DNA of 20,168 nt from Clostridiales bacterium. GTDB taxonomy: Bacteria > Bacillota > Clostridia > Lachnospirales > WQUN01. Below are positions 1 through 6,735 of the stretch, piece by piece. Every line of letters begins with the position of its first letter. Within the stretch, counting starts at the first letter, position 1. Under the pieces are notes generated by a model. That model was given only the letters and a program-made list of their open reading frames with translations. It did not search any database and was not told the DNA's origin. Both the position numbers and the translations under genes were made by a program. Location of the stretch: assembly GCA_031269415.1 (NCBI GenBank), contig JAISZF010000099.1, positions 1 through 20,168 on the forward strand, read 5' to 3'.

Positions 1-24
1 GATAATATGAGTTGTTAGTAGTGT

Positions 25-54
25 GGCTATCAAAAGGTACGCTTTTTGATAGCC
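25..54. repeat. perfect 11-bp inverted repeat (hairpin)
   Basis: GGCTATCAAAA at 25-35 pairs with its complement at 44-54 around an 8-nt loop. No T-run follows on either strand, so it is not a standard intrinsic terminator. It sits just upstream of a stretch of gene fragments and could be the eroded end of an earlier transcription unit. The core CTATCAA also occurs in the terminator at 8519-8556. Confidence 0.5.
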
Positions 55-79
55 GCAGGGCAGCAAGCGCCCGCAAGCC

Positions 80-439
80 ATGTGCCGCCCGTCGCTCACC
101 ACCACGGGCAAACCCGCGCCGGAAGTTGAACCGCCCGTAATATCAGACCTCAAGATATACTACGCAGATGGAGAGCTGAGTGCAAGTCTGGAATTTAACA
201 TCACAATCCCGGACAGCGCAAAGCAATTTTTTGAGTATGGTTTCTTTCTGGTTGACGAAGTTTCGCTGGACGGCGGCGAATGGGAGAGTCTTGGGTTCGA
301 CGGAGACAATAAAGAAAATGGCATACGCAGAACATACCCTACAACGTTAAACGCTGATACTGTGGTAAAATATCGCGTTAGGTATCAGTATTGGGCTAAC
401 AAAATATTACGACGCGGAGCCGCCCGTCAAAGCCCTTGA
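80..439 (+). pseudogene. fragment of a beta-rich (Fn3/Ig-like) surface protein domain
   Basis: This open frame codes for about 119 residues rich in beta-strand patterns (for example DLKIYYADGELSASLEF and VVKYRVRYQYWAN). It looks like one extracellular beta-sandwich domain. I do not recognise the family. There is no convincing ribosome site or signal peptide, and stops close the frame just upstream near 44-49. Near 400 the likely true reading moves to the next frame (LTKYYDAEPPVKAL), which ends at about 435 where ABC-ATPase sequence begins. I read this as an internal piece of a larger gene joined by deletion to the ABC remnants downstream. A short expressed ORF cannot be excluded, but position, frameshift and neighbours favour a relic. 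Confidence 0.3.
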
Positions 440-573
440 TGAAAGACGATGAGCTGACGATCTTTCGCCGCCGTAATATCGGCTTTGTGTACCTTGTGCC
501 CGTGCTGAATGTGGAGGAAAATATTCTTCTGCCGATTCAACTCCTGTCGCTGATACTGCTTACAGCATTGTAA
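439..573 (+). pseudogene. ABC transporter ATPase fragment (MacB/LolD type)
   Basis: The frame reads MKDDELTIFRRRNIGFV, then LVPVLNVEENILLPIQL. This matches the stretch between Walker A and the signature motif in LolD/MacB-type export ATPases, where the family normally has IGFVFQ, a few residues, LVP.L...ENI.LP. The Q-loop glutamine and its neighbours are missing, by a deletion inside the conserved segment. Nothing upstream in frame gives a Walker A motif, and nothing downstream gives LSGGQ or Walker B. After about residue 35 the frame leaves homology and stops at 571-573, while permease sequence starts in another frame. Only some 35 codons of a roughly 230-residue protein remain, so this is a dead fragment. 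Confidence 0.6.
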
Positions 574-1203
574 GCGCCACTCGCGGTTTTGATTTGGACG
601 AGTATGTGTCGCGGTCGGTACTCGGCGATTTTGCGGTCGCGGATTACTCGCTGTACGCCGCGAACGCAAGCAAAAATACCGCTGGCGTCACTTCTGAATT
701 TCTCAGCGAAGCCCAAAGACGCTGAGCGGAAATCTTTAATATTTACTGCTATTACTACAAAGCGCAGGATAAAACAAGCCGGCGGGTTTTCGGAATAAAC
801 GAAATGGCGGCGCGCGCCGCGGGCGTGGATTATGATAAACTCCTCTCTGGCAATTACGCGGTTGTGTCGCGGTTTGTTATTACTTACGGCGATCAGCGAG
901 CGGAGATTCCCGCGGCCGGGGATAAGATGCATGACAGGAGTCCAGTTGCGCGGAACGCTGTTTTTCGAGGGCGTTTCATACACCGCGCTGACGGCGGCGT
1001 TCACGCTGACGTTCGGGCTTGGCGGGGGTTGGCTTATAACGCGCCTTATCGCGGGGCAAGTCTGGTTTTTCAAGGAGAGTTTCACGCCGCTTCCAGCCAT
1101 ATTCTGCCTGCCGTTGCTGCTCGCGGTCTGTGCGGCCGCGCCGATAATCTGCCACGCGAAACTGAACCGCGAAAGCGTTGTTGAACGGTTGCGGGTTGAG
1201 TAA
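513..1203 (+). pseudogene. FtsX/MacB-type ABC permease, internally deleted and frameshifted
   Basis: Two frames together give a recognisable export permease. The first (codons in phase with 564) reads SIVSATRGFDLDEYVSRSVL and continues as an extracytoplasmic domain. It passes a TGA at 723-725, then reads INEMAARAAGVDYDKLL and NYAVVSRFVITYGD, reaching GDKM near 930. There the sequence jumps into a second frame beginning MTGVQLRGTLFFEGVSY. This frame contains the last two hydrophobic segments and ends with the family-typical tail LNRESVVERLRVE and TAA at 1201-1203. About 200 residues that should lie between the periplasmic domain and the last transmembrane pair are missing. With the ATPase fragment just upstream, this was an ATPase-permease export pair of the kind used for peptide efflux or resistance. 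That role is inference. Confidence 0.7.
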
Positions 1204-1248
1204 GAATTCAGGAATTTTTCATCATTGCGAAGGTATGAGGGATATCGA

Positions 1249-2490
1249 ATGGAATTTTTAAAAGTAGACACTGTGGAAACCGCGCGCGCAAAGCTGTTCG
1301 CGAGCGTAAAAGACTGGATCGCGTCCGCGGAGACAATAACGCCCAAAGAAGCTCTTGGCCGGATACTGGCGGAAGATATATACACCTCGGAGGACATCCC
1401 CGCGTTCCGGCGCTCGACAGTGGACGGTTTCGCGGTGTTTTCAGCGGATACAGCCGCCGCCGGCGAAAGCCTGCCTGTATTCCTAACTGTAAAAGACAGG
1501 ATTGAGATGGGCCGACAAGCCGCTGTGGATATAAGTCGGGGCGAGTGCGCGGAGGTCCCCACCGGCGGCATGCTGCCAGGCGGAGCGGACGCCGTGGTGA
1601 TGACCGAGTACGCGGAGCCGTTCGGCGAGGACGATATAGCAGTTTATCACAGCGCGGCGTATGGCGAGAATGTTGTACTCCCGGGTGAGGATGTAAAGCG
1701 CGGCGCGTTGCTGCTGCGTCGCGGCAGACGTATTTTATATCGAGACGTAGGCGCTTTAGCGGCGGCGGGCGTAACATCCTTGCGGGCGTACGCTCACCCG
1801 CGCGTATCGATCCTGTCTACCGGCGACGAGCTGATTACGCCGGATCTCACGCCGCGGCCCGGACAGATAAGGGATATAAACACGTCCGCTCTGTCCGCTC
1901 TGGCGGAAACGCATGGGTACACCATCGCGGGTTCGGCTGTCCTGCCGGATGATGAAGCCGTTTTACAGCGTGAGATACTTAAGGCCATGGAAAACAGCGA
2001 CATCGTAATTGTTTCGGGCGGCAGCTCCAAGGGAAAAAAGGATATGACGCGCGAGGTTATCGACCGTATATCCTCGCCGGGCGTTTATACGCACGGTATG
2101 GCGGTTAAGCCGGGCAAGCCCGCAATTCTGGGGTATGACGCCGCTTCCCGCACGGTACTGGCGGGTCTGCCCGGCCATCCTGTTTCCGCTATGATGGTAT
2201 TTGAATTGCTGTTTGGCTGGCTCCGAAGGGAGATTACAGGCTGTCCCATGGAGCCTGCCATTCCCGCGCGGGTTTCCCGCAACATCGCGTCGTCGCCCGG
2301 CAAGCTGACATGCTGGCCTTGCGAGCTTGAATGGATTGGCGGAGAATATAGAGCGGAGCCAATATTCGGCAAATCCGGTCTGATAACCACATTGACTCGG
2401 GCTGATGGATACTTTGTTGTGGATCGCGACGCAGAGGGCGTTAAGCAGGGGGAAATTGTACTGGTTCATTTGTTTGCCAAATCCCGGTAG
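1249..2490 (+). CDS. moeA: molybdopterin molybdenumtransferase MoeA
   Basis: MoeA catalyses the last step of molybdenum cofactor assembly, inserting molybdate into adenylylated molybdopterin in the cytoplasm. The product of about 413 residues has the usual family length and landmarks in order: STVDGFAVF, PTGGMLPGGADAVVMTEY, the MPT-binding-domain entry VSILSTGDELI, GQIRDINT, SGGSSKGKKDM (degenerate form of the usual GG.S.G...D motif), HGMAVKPGKPAILG and GLPGHPVSAMM. The ATG at 1249 is preferred over an in-frame TTG at 1225 because GAGGG lies 8 nt before it and the family N-terminus starts there. It follows the dead ABC genes and begins a block with a second moeA and a MOSC gene on the same strand. 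No other cofactor genes (moaA, moaC, mogA) are in view. Confidence 0.93.
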   Translation: MEFLKVDTVETARAKLFASVKDWIASAETITPKEALGRILAEDIYTSEDIPAFRRSTVDGFAVFSADTAAAGESLPVFLTVKDRIEMGRQAAVDISRGECAEVPTGGMLPGGADAVVMTEYAEPFGEDDIAVYHSAAYGENVVLPGEDVKRGALLLRRGRRILYRDVGALAAAGVTSLRAYAHPRVSILSTGDELITPDLTPRPGQIRDINTSALSALAETHGYTIAGSAVLPDDEAVLQREILKAMENSDIVIVSGGSSKGKKDMTREVIDRISSPGVYTHGMAVKPGKPAILGYDAASRTVLAGLPGHPVSAMMVFELLFGWLRREITGCPMEPAIPARVSRNIASSPGKLTCWPCELEWIGGEYRAEPIFGKSGLITTLTRADGYFVVDRDAEGVKQGEIVLVHLFAKSR

Positions 2491-2501
2491 GAGGGTACTG
2501 A

Positions 2502-2651
2502 ATGGACGGATTCTTTTCACAGTCACCTCTGTGGCATTTAAAAATCGGTGAAATTCACGCCCTTCTGGAGCGTGTGAAAATCAGTGAGGAACAGCACGGC
2601 GATGTGTTGCATATACGCAAATATAATCGAATTTTATCCATTCACGCTTGA
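2502..2651 (+). CDS. small ORF after moeA, 49 aa, possibly truncated
   Basis: A strong ribosome site (GGAGGG, 6 nt spacing) lies directly after the moeA stop. It starts a 49-codon frame beginning MDGFFSQSPLWHLKIGEI and ending NRILSIHA. The 11-nt gap from moeA suggests cotranslation. I do not recognise the product. It is mildly amphipathic and has no signal peptide or membrane segment. The final codons overlap the end of a reverse-oriented DUF1016-type remnant (2634-2798), so the frame may be the surviving N-terminus of a longer moeA-linked gene whose remainder was lost when foreign sequence joined here. It could also be a genuine small protein. Confidence 0.5.
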   Translation: MDGFFSQSPLWHLKIGEIHALLERVKISEEQHGDVLHIRKYNRILSIHA

Positions 2652-2798
2652 GTTCAGCGAAACATACCGCCCGACGGCGTAATACAAACCGAGCAGTTCA
2701 CGATTGATCAGTTTCGCCGCCTGATACCGTGAACGGACGATTGCGTCTTTGATAACGCTCGCCGCGTCTTTGAAGTCAAAAATTATGTTATCGCTCAT
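2634..2798 (-). pseudogene. N-terminal remnant of a DUF1016/YhcG-type nuclease-like gene
   Basis: On the minus strand an ATG at 2798 opens a 54-codon frame beginning MSDNIIFDFKDAASVIKDAI, then AAKLINRELLGLYYAVGRYV, then SLNS and a stop. This matches the start of the DUF1016 N-terminal domain of YhcG-like PD-(D/E)XK proteins, where a short helix carries the pattern VN.E....YW.IG. and is followed by V.EN.. and W(G). Homology ends at about residue 50, and the rest (over 250 residues in full-length members) is absent. A second minus-strand frame running down to a TAA at 2788-2790 overlaps the ATG. It ends LETLIGEVTNER and looks like the tail of an upstream partner gene, a tight overlap typical of defence or mobile modules. 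The whole 2652-2905 interval therefore appears to be a reversed foreign scrap between two cofactor genes. Confidence 0.55.
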
Positions 2799-2882
2799 TC
2801 GTCACCTCACCGATAAGTGTCTCCAGATTGCCGACCGCCGCCGCGGTTGCGCAGATTTCTCTTTGCGCGCAGGCGGCTGCAG

Positions 2883-2911
2883 TTGCCCGGTCAGCGTAAG
2901 TCTATTATACT
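2883..2911 (+). promoter_or_regulatory. candidate sigma-A promoter for the second moeA
   Basis: TTGCCC at 2883-2888 and TATACT at 2906-2911 are separated by 17 nt and lie 57 nt upstream of the ATG at 2968. The -35 box is weak and the -10 box good. The promoter falls inside the reversed remnant region, so it may have arisen after the rearrangement that separated the two moeA genes. Confidence 0.35.
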
Positions 2912-2967
2912 GGATGGGCAGATGCTTTTTCAAGCGTCTTGATTGAAGCTAACCTGAAGGAGAGACC

Positions 2968-4875
2968 ATGCGTAACCTTTATTTAACCAATCTTCCTGTT
3001 GAGGAAGCTTTGGAACGCTTTCAAACCGCTTTAAAGCCGTATTTAACAACGGAAAACGAAGAGATCGACGTTGTTCAGTCGCTGGATCGCGTGACCGGCG
3101 AAGCCGTGTTCGCGCGTTGCAACTCACCCTTGTACGATTGCGCGGCAATGGACGGCGTCGCGGTCATAAGCGATCACACAAGAGGCGCGGGCGAGACCAA
3201 CCTGCTCACGCTGAAAGAGGGCGTGGATTTTATCGCAGTGGATACGGGCGACCCGATTCGCCCTCCTTATGACGCGGTGATCATGGCGGAAGAGATTCAG
3301 GAAACAGACAGCAAAGACGCGCTGATCCGCTCCGCGGCGGCGGCATGGCAGCATGTGCGGCCCGTGGGCGAGGATATAGTTCAGGGTGAGATGATCCTGC
3401 CCGGCGGGCATAGAATTCGGCCTATTGATATAGGCGTGTTGCTTTCCGGCGGCATAACGCGGATTTCCGCGCGCAAACGCCCCAATGTCGCCATTTTCCC
3501 CACAGGCACGGAGATGCTGGAGCCGGGTGAAGAGATGACGGAGGGCGGCATAATAGAATCCAATTCCCGCATGTTTGAGGCGCTGGTCCAACAGGGCGGC
3601 GGCAGTCCAACCCGATTCCCATCTATTCCTGATAATTATGAGATGATAAAAACCCGGCTGCGTGACGCCATAAAGGATTTCGATATGGTGCTGGTAAGCG
3701 CGGGAACGAGCGCGGGACGGGAGGACTATACCGTACACGTCCTGCGCGAACTCGGCGAGGTCGTTGTTCACGGCGTCGCTATGAAGCCCGGAAAGCCCGT
3801 TATCTTGGCGGTGGCGGGCGGAAAGCCTGTAATCGGTATTCCCGGATATCCGGTTTCGGCCTATCTGGCCTATGAAAATTTTGCCGCGCCGGTATTGCGT
3901 TCATTATCCGGATACACTGCGGATAACGCTCCGGTTGTCCGTGCCTCGCTGACTCGCAGGCTGGTTTCCTCGCTCAAATACAGGGAGTATGTGCGCGTCA
4001 AGACCGGACGGGTAGGCGGGCGTCTGGTAGCCTCTCCCCTGTCGCGGGGAGCCGGCGCCGCCATGTCGCTGGTGCGGGCAGACGGTTTTTGCGTCATAGA
4101 ACAGGACAGCGAAGGCGCCGAAGCCTGCTCGGAGGTAAACGTGGTACTCTGCCGCGGCCTCGGCGACATAGACCGTACGGCGGTCGTTATCGGCAGCCAT
4201 GACTTAATACTGGATGTGATCGCGGATCTCATGCCAAACCTCTTTCCCGGAACGCATTTGTCAAGTACGCACGTCGGTAGCATGGGCGGGCTTATGGCAC
4301 TGAAAAACGGCGAGGCGCATATCGCTCCGATCCATTTGTTGGATGAGAAAACTGGAATTTATAATATCCCAATCATAAAAAAGCTGTTCGGCGGCGGACG
4401 TATGACGTTAATAAAGGGAGTCGGCCGCGTGCAGGGCATACTGGTTAAGAAGGGAAATCCCTTGGGGATTACCGGAATTGCTGATCTGAACCGCTGCCGG
4501 TACGTCAACCGCCAGCGCGGCTCGGGCACCCGTTTGCTTCTGGATTACAAACTGAAAACTATAGGTATGGATCCCTCCGGTATCAAAGGATACGATCGCG
4601 AAGCGGCGACGCACATGGCCGTGGCCGCCGCGGTTCAGGGCGGGAGCGCCGACGCGGGCATGGGCGTGCTTTCTGCGGCCAAGGCGATGGATCTGGACTT
4701 TGTCCCTGTCGGGGAAGAGGAATATGATTTCGCGGTTCCAGTGGAATTCCTCGAACTCCCGCACATCCGCTCATTTATTGAGACATTAAAAAATGGTGAT
4801 TTCTTATTGAAATTGGATGCGTTGGGGGGGTATACCGCCGAACGCTGTGGGGAGGCCGTATTCATTGACCGCTAG
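2968..4875 (+). CDS. MoeA-like protein with C-terminal periplasmic-binding-like domain
   Basis: The product has 635 residues in two parts. Residues 1 to about 405 form a complete MoeA: CAAMDGVAVISD, TGDPIRPPYDAVIMAEEI, PVGEDIVQGEMI, VAIFPTGTEML, SAGTSAGREDYTV, HGVAMKPGKPVILA, GIPGYPVSAYLAYENF. Residues from about 410 onward form a PBP-like domain (Pfam PBP_like type) with VVIGSHDLILDVIADL, VNRQRGSGTRLLLDY and THMAVAAAVQGGSADAGMG, resembling molybdate/tungstate-type ligand-binding folds. The protein has no signal peptide, so the domain acts in the cytoplasm, perhaps sensing or delivering the metal oxyanion or a cofactor intermediate (inference). The start is set by AAGGAG 6 nt upstream of ATG 2968. 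The MOSC gene overlaps its end, indicating a coupled unit. MoeA-PBP fusions are known alongside ordinary MoeA in Clostridia and archaea. Confidence 0.9.
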   Translation: MRNLYLTNLPVEEALERFQTALKPYLTTENEEIDVVQSLDRVTGEAVFARCNSPLYDCAAMDGVAVISDHTRGAGETNLLTLKEGVDFIAVDTGDPIRPPYDAVIMAEEIQETDSKDALIRSAAAAWQHVRPVGEDIVQGEMILPGGHRIRPIDIGVLLSGGITRISARKRPNVAIFPTGTEMLEPGEEMTEGGIIESNSRMFEALVQQGGGSPTRFPSIPDNYEMIKTRLRDAIKDFDMVLVSAGTSAGREDYTVHVLRELGEVVVHGVAMKPGKPVILAVAGGKPVIGIPGYPVSAYLAYENFAAPVLRSLSGYTADNAPVVRASLTRRLVSSLKYREYVRVKTGRVGGRLVASPLSRGAGAAMSLVRADGFCVIEQDSEGAEACSEVNVVLCRGLGDIDRTAVVIGSHDLILDVIADLMPNLFPGTHLSSTHVGSMGGLMALKNGEAHIAPIHLLDEKTGIYNIPIIKKLFGGGRMTLIKGVGRVQGILVKKGNPLGITGIADLNRCRYVNRQRGSGTRLLLDYKLKTIGMDPSGIKGYDREAATHMAVAAAVQGGSADAGMGVLSAAKAMDLDFVPVGEEEYDFAVPVEFLELPHIRSFIETLKNGDFLLKLDALGGYTAERCGEAVFIDR

Positions 4876-5299
4876 GATTGCCGGACTTACGAGGTATCTC
4901 AAGAAGGGTGAACCCGGAGAGGCTTTATCCGAAGCCGAGCTTTTGGAAGGGCTTGGAATGAAAGGAGATAGGCGCCAGGGCGGTGAAAGGCAGATCAGCC
5001 TGCTTTCCGCCGAAGCGCGAAAATGGATGGACTCACGGGATGAGCCGGGGCTTTGCTTTGGTAAGTTCAGGGAAAATATACTGATCGAAGGTTTGTCTCC
5101 GCGTGAATTAACGGAAGGAAGCCGCCTTTCTGTCGGAAAGGCGGTTTTGCGAGTCAGCACCGGAGGCAAGCATTGCTACGCCGAGTGCGAACTGATTTCG
5201 CGCGAGGAGGACTGCCTCCTGGCAGGCGGCGCGGTATTTGCGTCTGTTGAACGCGGCGGGACGGTCTGTGTTGGAGATGTTGCTATGCAAATGTATTGA
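4865..5299 (+). CDS. small MOSC domain protein
   Basis: MOSC domains bind sulfur and molybdenum cofactor derivatives, and stand-alone small members occur in cofactor gene clusters. The roughly 144-residue product starts ARIAGLTRYLKKGEP and contains GDRRQGGERQISLLS, ENILIEGLSPREL and GGKHCYAECEL, with the conserved cysteine region near the C-terminus. The start is uncertain. A TTG at 4865 has GGGGAGG 9 nt upstream and overlaps the moeA stop by 11 nt. An ATG at 4817 would add 16 residues with no homology, whose sequence simply reflects overlap with the moeA end. I prefer 4865. Overlap with the upstream gene argues for translational coupling and a shared role in molybdoenzyme maturation; the precise reaction is not known for this class. 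Confidence 0.85.
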   Translation: MTARIAGLTRYLKKGEPGEALSEAELLEGLGMKGDRRQGGERQISLLSAEARKWMDSRDEPGLCFGKFRENILIEGLSPRELTEGSRLSVGKAVLRVSTGGKHCYAECELISREEDCLLAGGAVFASVERGGTVCVGDVAMQMY

Positions 5300-5324
5300 C
5301 AACGTATGAATACGCCCTTATAAT
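5296..5324 (+). promoter_or_regulatory. consensus sigma-A promoter with palindromic operator, antitoxin gene
   Basis: TTGACA at 5296-5301 and TATAAT at 5319-5324, 17 nt apart, match the consensus exactly. The spacer holds the perfect palindrome CGTATGAATACG at 5303-5314. A RelB-type ribbon-helix-helix protein binding there would block polymerase, which fits autorepression. The promoter overlaps the stop codon of the MOSC gene. The assignment as operator is inference from position and symmetry. Confidence 0.75.
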
Positions 5325-5346
5325 GTAATTAAAGGGGGTTGATTAT

Positions 5347-5619
5347 ATGGCATCAACTAGTGTAACCGTTCGTATGGATGAAGACTTAAAAAAACAAGCC
5401 GAAATTCTTTATGACGACATGGGTCTTAACATGACCACAGCGATAACCATATTCACAAAAGCAGTTGTCCGCTTAGGGAAAATTCCATTTGAGATAGCGG
5501 CAGATCCCTTTTATACCGAAATCGACCAATATACCAGAAGATTAATAAAACACGGGCATATAACGCGCTCGTGTTTTTTATTAAATGACCTCACTTATGA
5601 TACGGCTCGTTACGCATAA
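5347..5619 (+). CDS. RelB/DinJ-type antitoxin, orphan, with aberrant C-terminus
   Basis: The first 60 or so residues are a standard RelB/DinJ antitoxin: a ribbon-helix-helix N-terminus (STSVTVRMDEDLKKQAE), then YDDMGLNMTTAITIFTKAVV and the family motif IPFEIAADPFY. AAAGGGGG lies just before ATG 5347 and a consensus promoter precedes it. The toxin-binding tail is abnormal. From about residue 65 the frame runs through a terminator hairpin (5547-5579) and into the 3' end of the convergent RlmH-like gene, giving LIKHGHITRSCFLL and a basic end unlike the acidic tail of relatives. No RelE/YafQ-type toxin follows. The simplest reading is that a deletion removed the antitoxin 3' end and the toxin, joining the gene to the dap operon terminator. 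The DNA-binding half could still function as a repressor. Confidence 0.8.
   Translation: MASTSVTVRMDEDLKKQAEILYDDMGLNMTTAITIFTKAVVRLGKIPFEIAADPFYTEIDQYTRRLIKHGHITRSCFLLNDLTYDTARYA
5547..5579. terminator. bidirectional intrinsic terminator between antitoxin and dap operon
   Basis: An 11-bp stem (AAAACACGGGC at 5547-5557 with 5567-5577, one G-U pair) with a 9-nt loop is followed by a T-run on the + strand. On the - strand the stem is also followed by TTTTA. It lies 12 nt beyond the stop of the minus-strand RlmH-like gene, so it is the natural end of the dap operon, yet it also lies inside the antitoxin reading frame. Confidence 0.7.
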
Positions 5620-5983
5620 TCTTCCGTGACCTGTATATCTGTTCCAGCAGTAATACAGCCTGGAAATCGACAGGGGTTTCAATCGAAGCCAACGCCCATG
5701 TTTCATCAACGCGCTCGTTCTTCCCTGCCGCAAAAATAAAAATCACGCGGCTGATGTCGCCGCGTGATTCGATTGCGGATAAGCGATCCGCCATTTCCTC
5801 CGATGAAATCCTTCGGCCCGCCGTTGAAATATTAATAACAAAATCCCTTTTGCCGATTGCGTCGGCGGCGCCTGCCCGCCGTACTTTGCAAAACCGCCCG
5901 AGCCGTTTTTCATATTCCCTTGCCGCTTCCTCGTAATAACGCCTTGGTTTTTGATCCGAAACCACTATACAGTATGTCATCAT
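5591..5983 (-). CDS. RlmH-like SPOUT protein, divergent and probably altered in activity
   Basis: RlmH methylates pseudouridine 1915 of 23S rRNA. This 130-residue product keeps family landmarks: KPRRYYEEAAREYEKRL near the N-terminus, STAGRRISSEEMADRL in the middle and the ending VLLLEQIYRS...NEPYHK. It is about 30 residues shorter than typical RlmH (near 159). The glycine-rich SAM-binding loop (normally IGG..G) reads IFAAGKNE, and the usual T.PHQL.R segment reads ETPVDFQAV. Cofactor binding and catalysis are therefore doubtful, and a different role is possible. The ATG at 5983 overlaps the dapB stop by 4 nt (ATGA), so it is translated by coupling as the last gene of the lysine-riboswitch operon. 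A second, canonical rlmH may exist elsewhere in the genome. Confidence 0.75.
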   Translation of the reverse strand: MMTYCIVVSDQKPRRYYEEAAREYEKRLGRFCKVRRAGAADAIGKRDFVINISTAGRRISSEEMADRLSAIESRGDISRVIFIFAAGKNERVDETWALASIETPVDFQAVLLLEQIYRSRKIMRNEPYHK

Positions 5984-6735
5984 TCGTTTATCAAATCACG
6001 CATACTATACAGCCCTGGTCTTTGGCGCGCGATAAACTCCGCGGCTTTAAGCGCGCCCGCCGCGAATATGTCTCTGGAGTAAGCCGCGTGCGCAATCTCA
6101 ATCACTTCGTCCTGCCCCGCGAATATCACATCGTGTTCCCCTACGACAGTACCCCCGCGCACAGCGGAAATACCGATCTCATCCGCCGGACGCCGCTGAC
6201 GCCGCTGTGAGCGATCGGTTACATACGTGTACTTTCCGTCCTTATTCATGGCGTTTGCCAGCATAAGCGCGGTTCCGCTGGGCGCGTCTGTTTTGCGGCT
6301 GTGATGCTTCTCCACGATCTCAATATCAAAACCCGCCTTACCTAAAACGGCTGAAGCTCGCTCCAGCAATGAGATCATCAGGTTAATGCCCAGAGACATA
6401 TTCGCGGACTGGAATATCGGCAACTTCTCGGACGCGCCCGCTATCAGCGACGCTGTCTCATCTGAAAGCCCTGTGGTACATAAAACCAATGGCAGACTGT
6501 TTTCGCGACACCATTCTACAAGATCCGGCACGGCTTTCTCGGCTGAAAAGTCTATAACCGCGTCCGCGCCTATGCCGCATTCACTCGGGACGGTAAACAC
6601 CGGGAAGGCCAAAGGCCCGTCCGGCGGCCTGACGTCAATACCGGCGGCGATTTCAAATCTTCCCGTTTGAAGCGCGACTCGCCGCACAACGTTCCCCATG
6701 TGGCCGAAACATCCGTGAATAATTATCTTTGTCAT
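5980..6735 (-). CDS. dapB: 4-hydroxy-tetrahydrodipicolinate reductase
   Basis: DapB reduces the DapA product to tetrahydrodipicolinate with NAD(P)H in the diaminopimelate/lysine pathway. At 251 residues it has normal family length. The nucleotide-binding loop is GCFGHMG at residues 8-14, with His in place of the usual Arg. CTTGLSDE (86-93) and SANMSLGINL (110-119) follow. The catalytic and substrate motif is VEKHHSRKTDAPSGTA at 141-156, giving His144, His145, Lys148 and Asp150. The ATG at 6735 overlaps the dapA stop by 4 nt, and its own stop overlaps the next start. Expression is expected to follow the upstream lysine riboswitch. The loop substitution is mild and I see no reason to doubt function. 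Confidence 0.96.
   Translation of the reverse strand: MTKIIIHGCFGHMGNVVRRVALQTGRFEIAAGIDVRPPDGPLAFPVFTVPSECGIGADAVIDFSAEKAVPDLVEWCRENSLPLVLCTTGLSDETASLIAGASEKLPIFQSANMSLGINLMISLLERASAVLGKAGFDIEIVEKHHSRKTDAPSGTALMLANAMNKDGKYTYVTDRSQRRQRRPADEIGISAVRGGTVVGEHDVIFAGQDEVIEIAHAAYSRDIFAAGALKAAEFIARQRPGLYSMRDLINE

Noticed and set aside
25..54. Hairpin as an intrinsic terminator
   Set aside because: There is no T-run after the stem on either strand; listed only as an inverted repeat.
537..1571. Long minus-strand open frame of 344 codons
   Set aside because: It is antisense to the recognisable permease remnant and to moeA, has no ribosome site or domain pattern, and its composition follows codon bias of the opposite strand.
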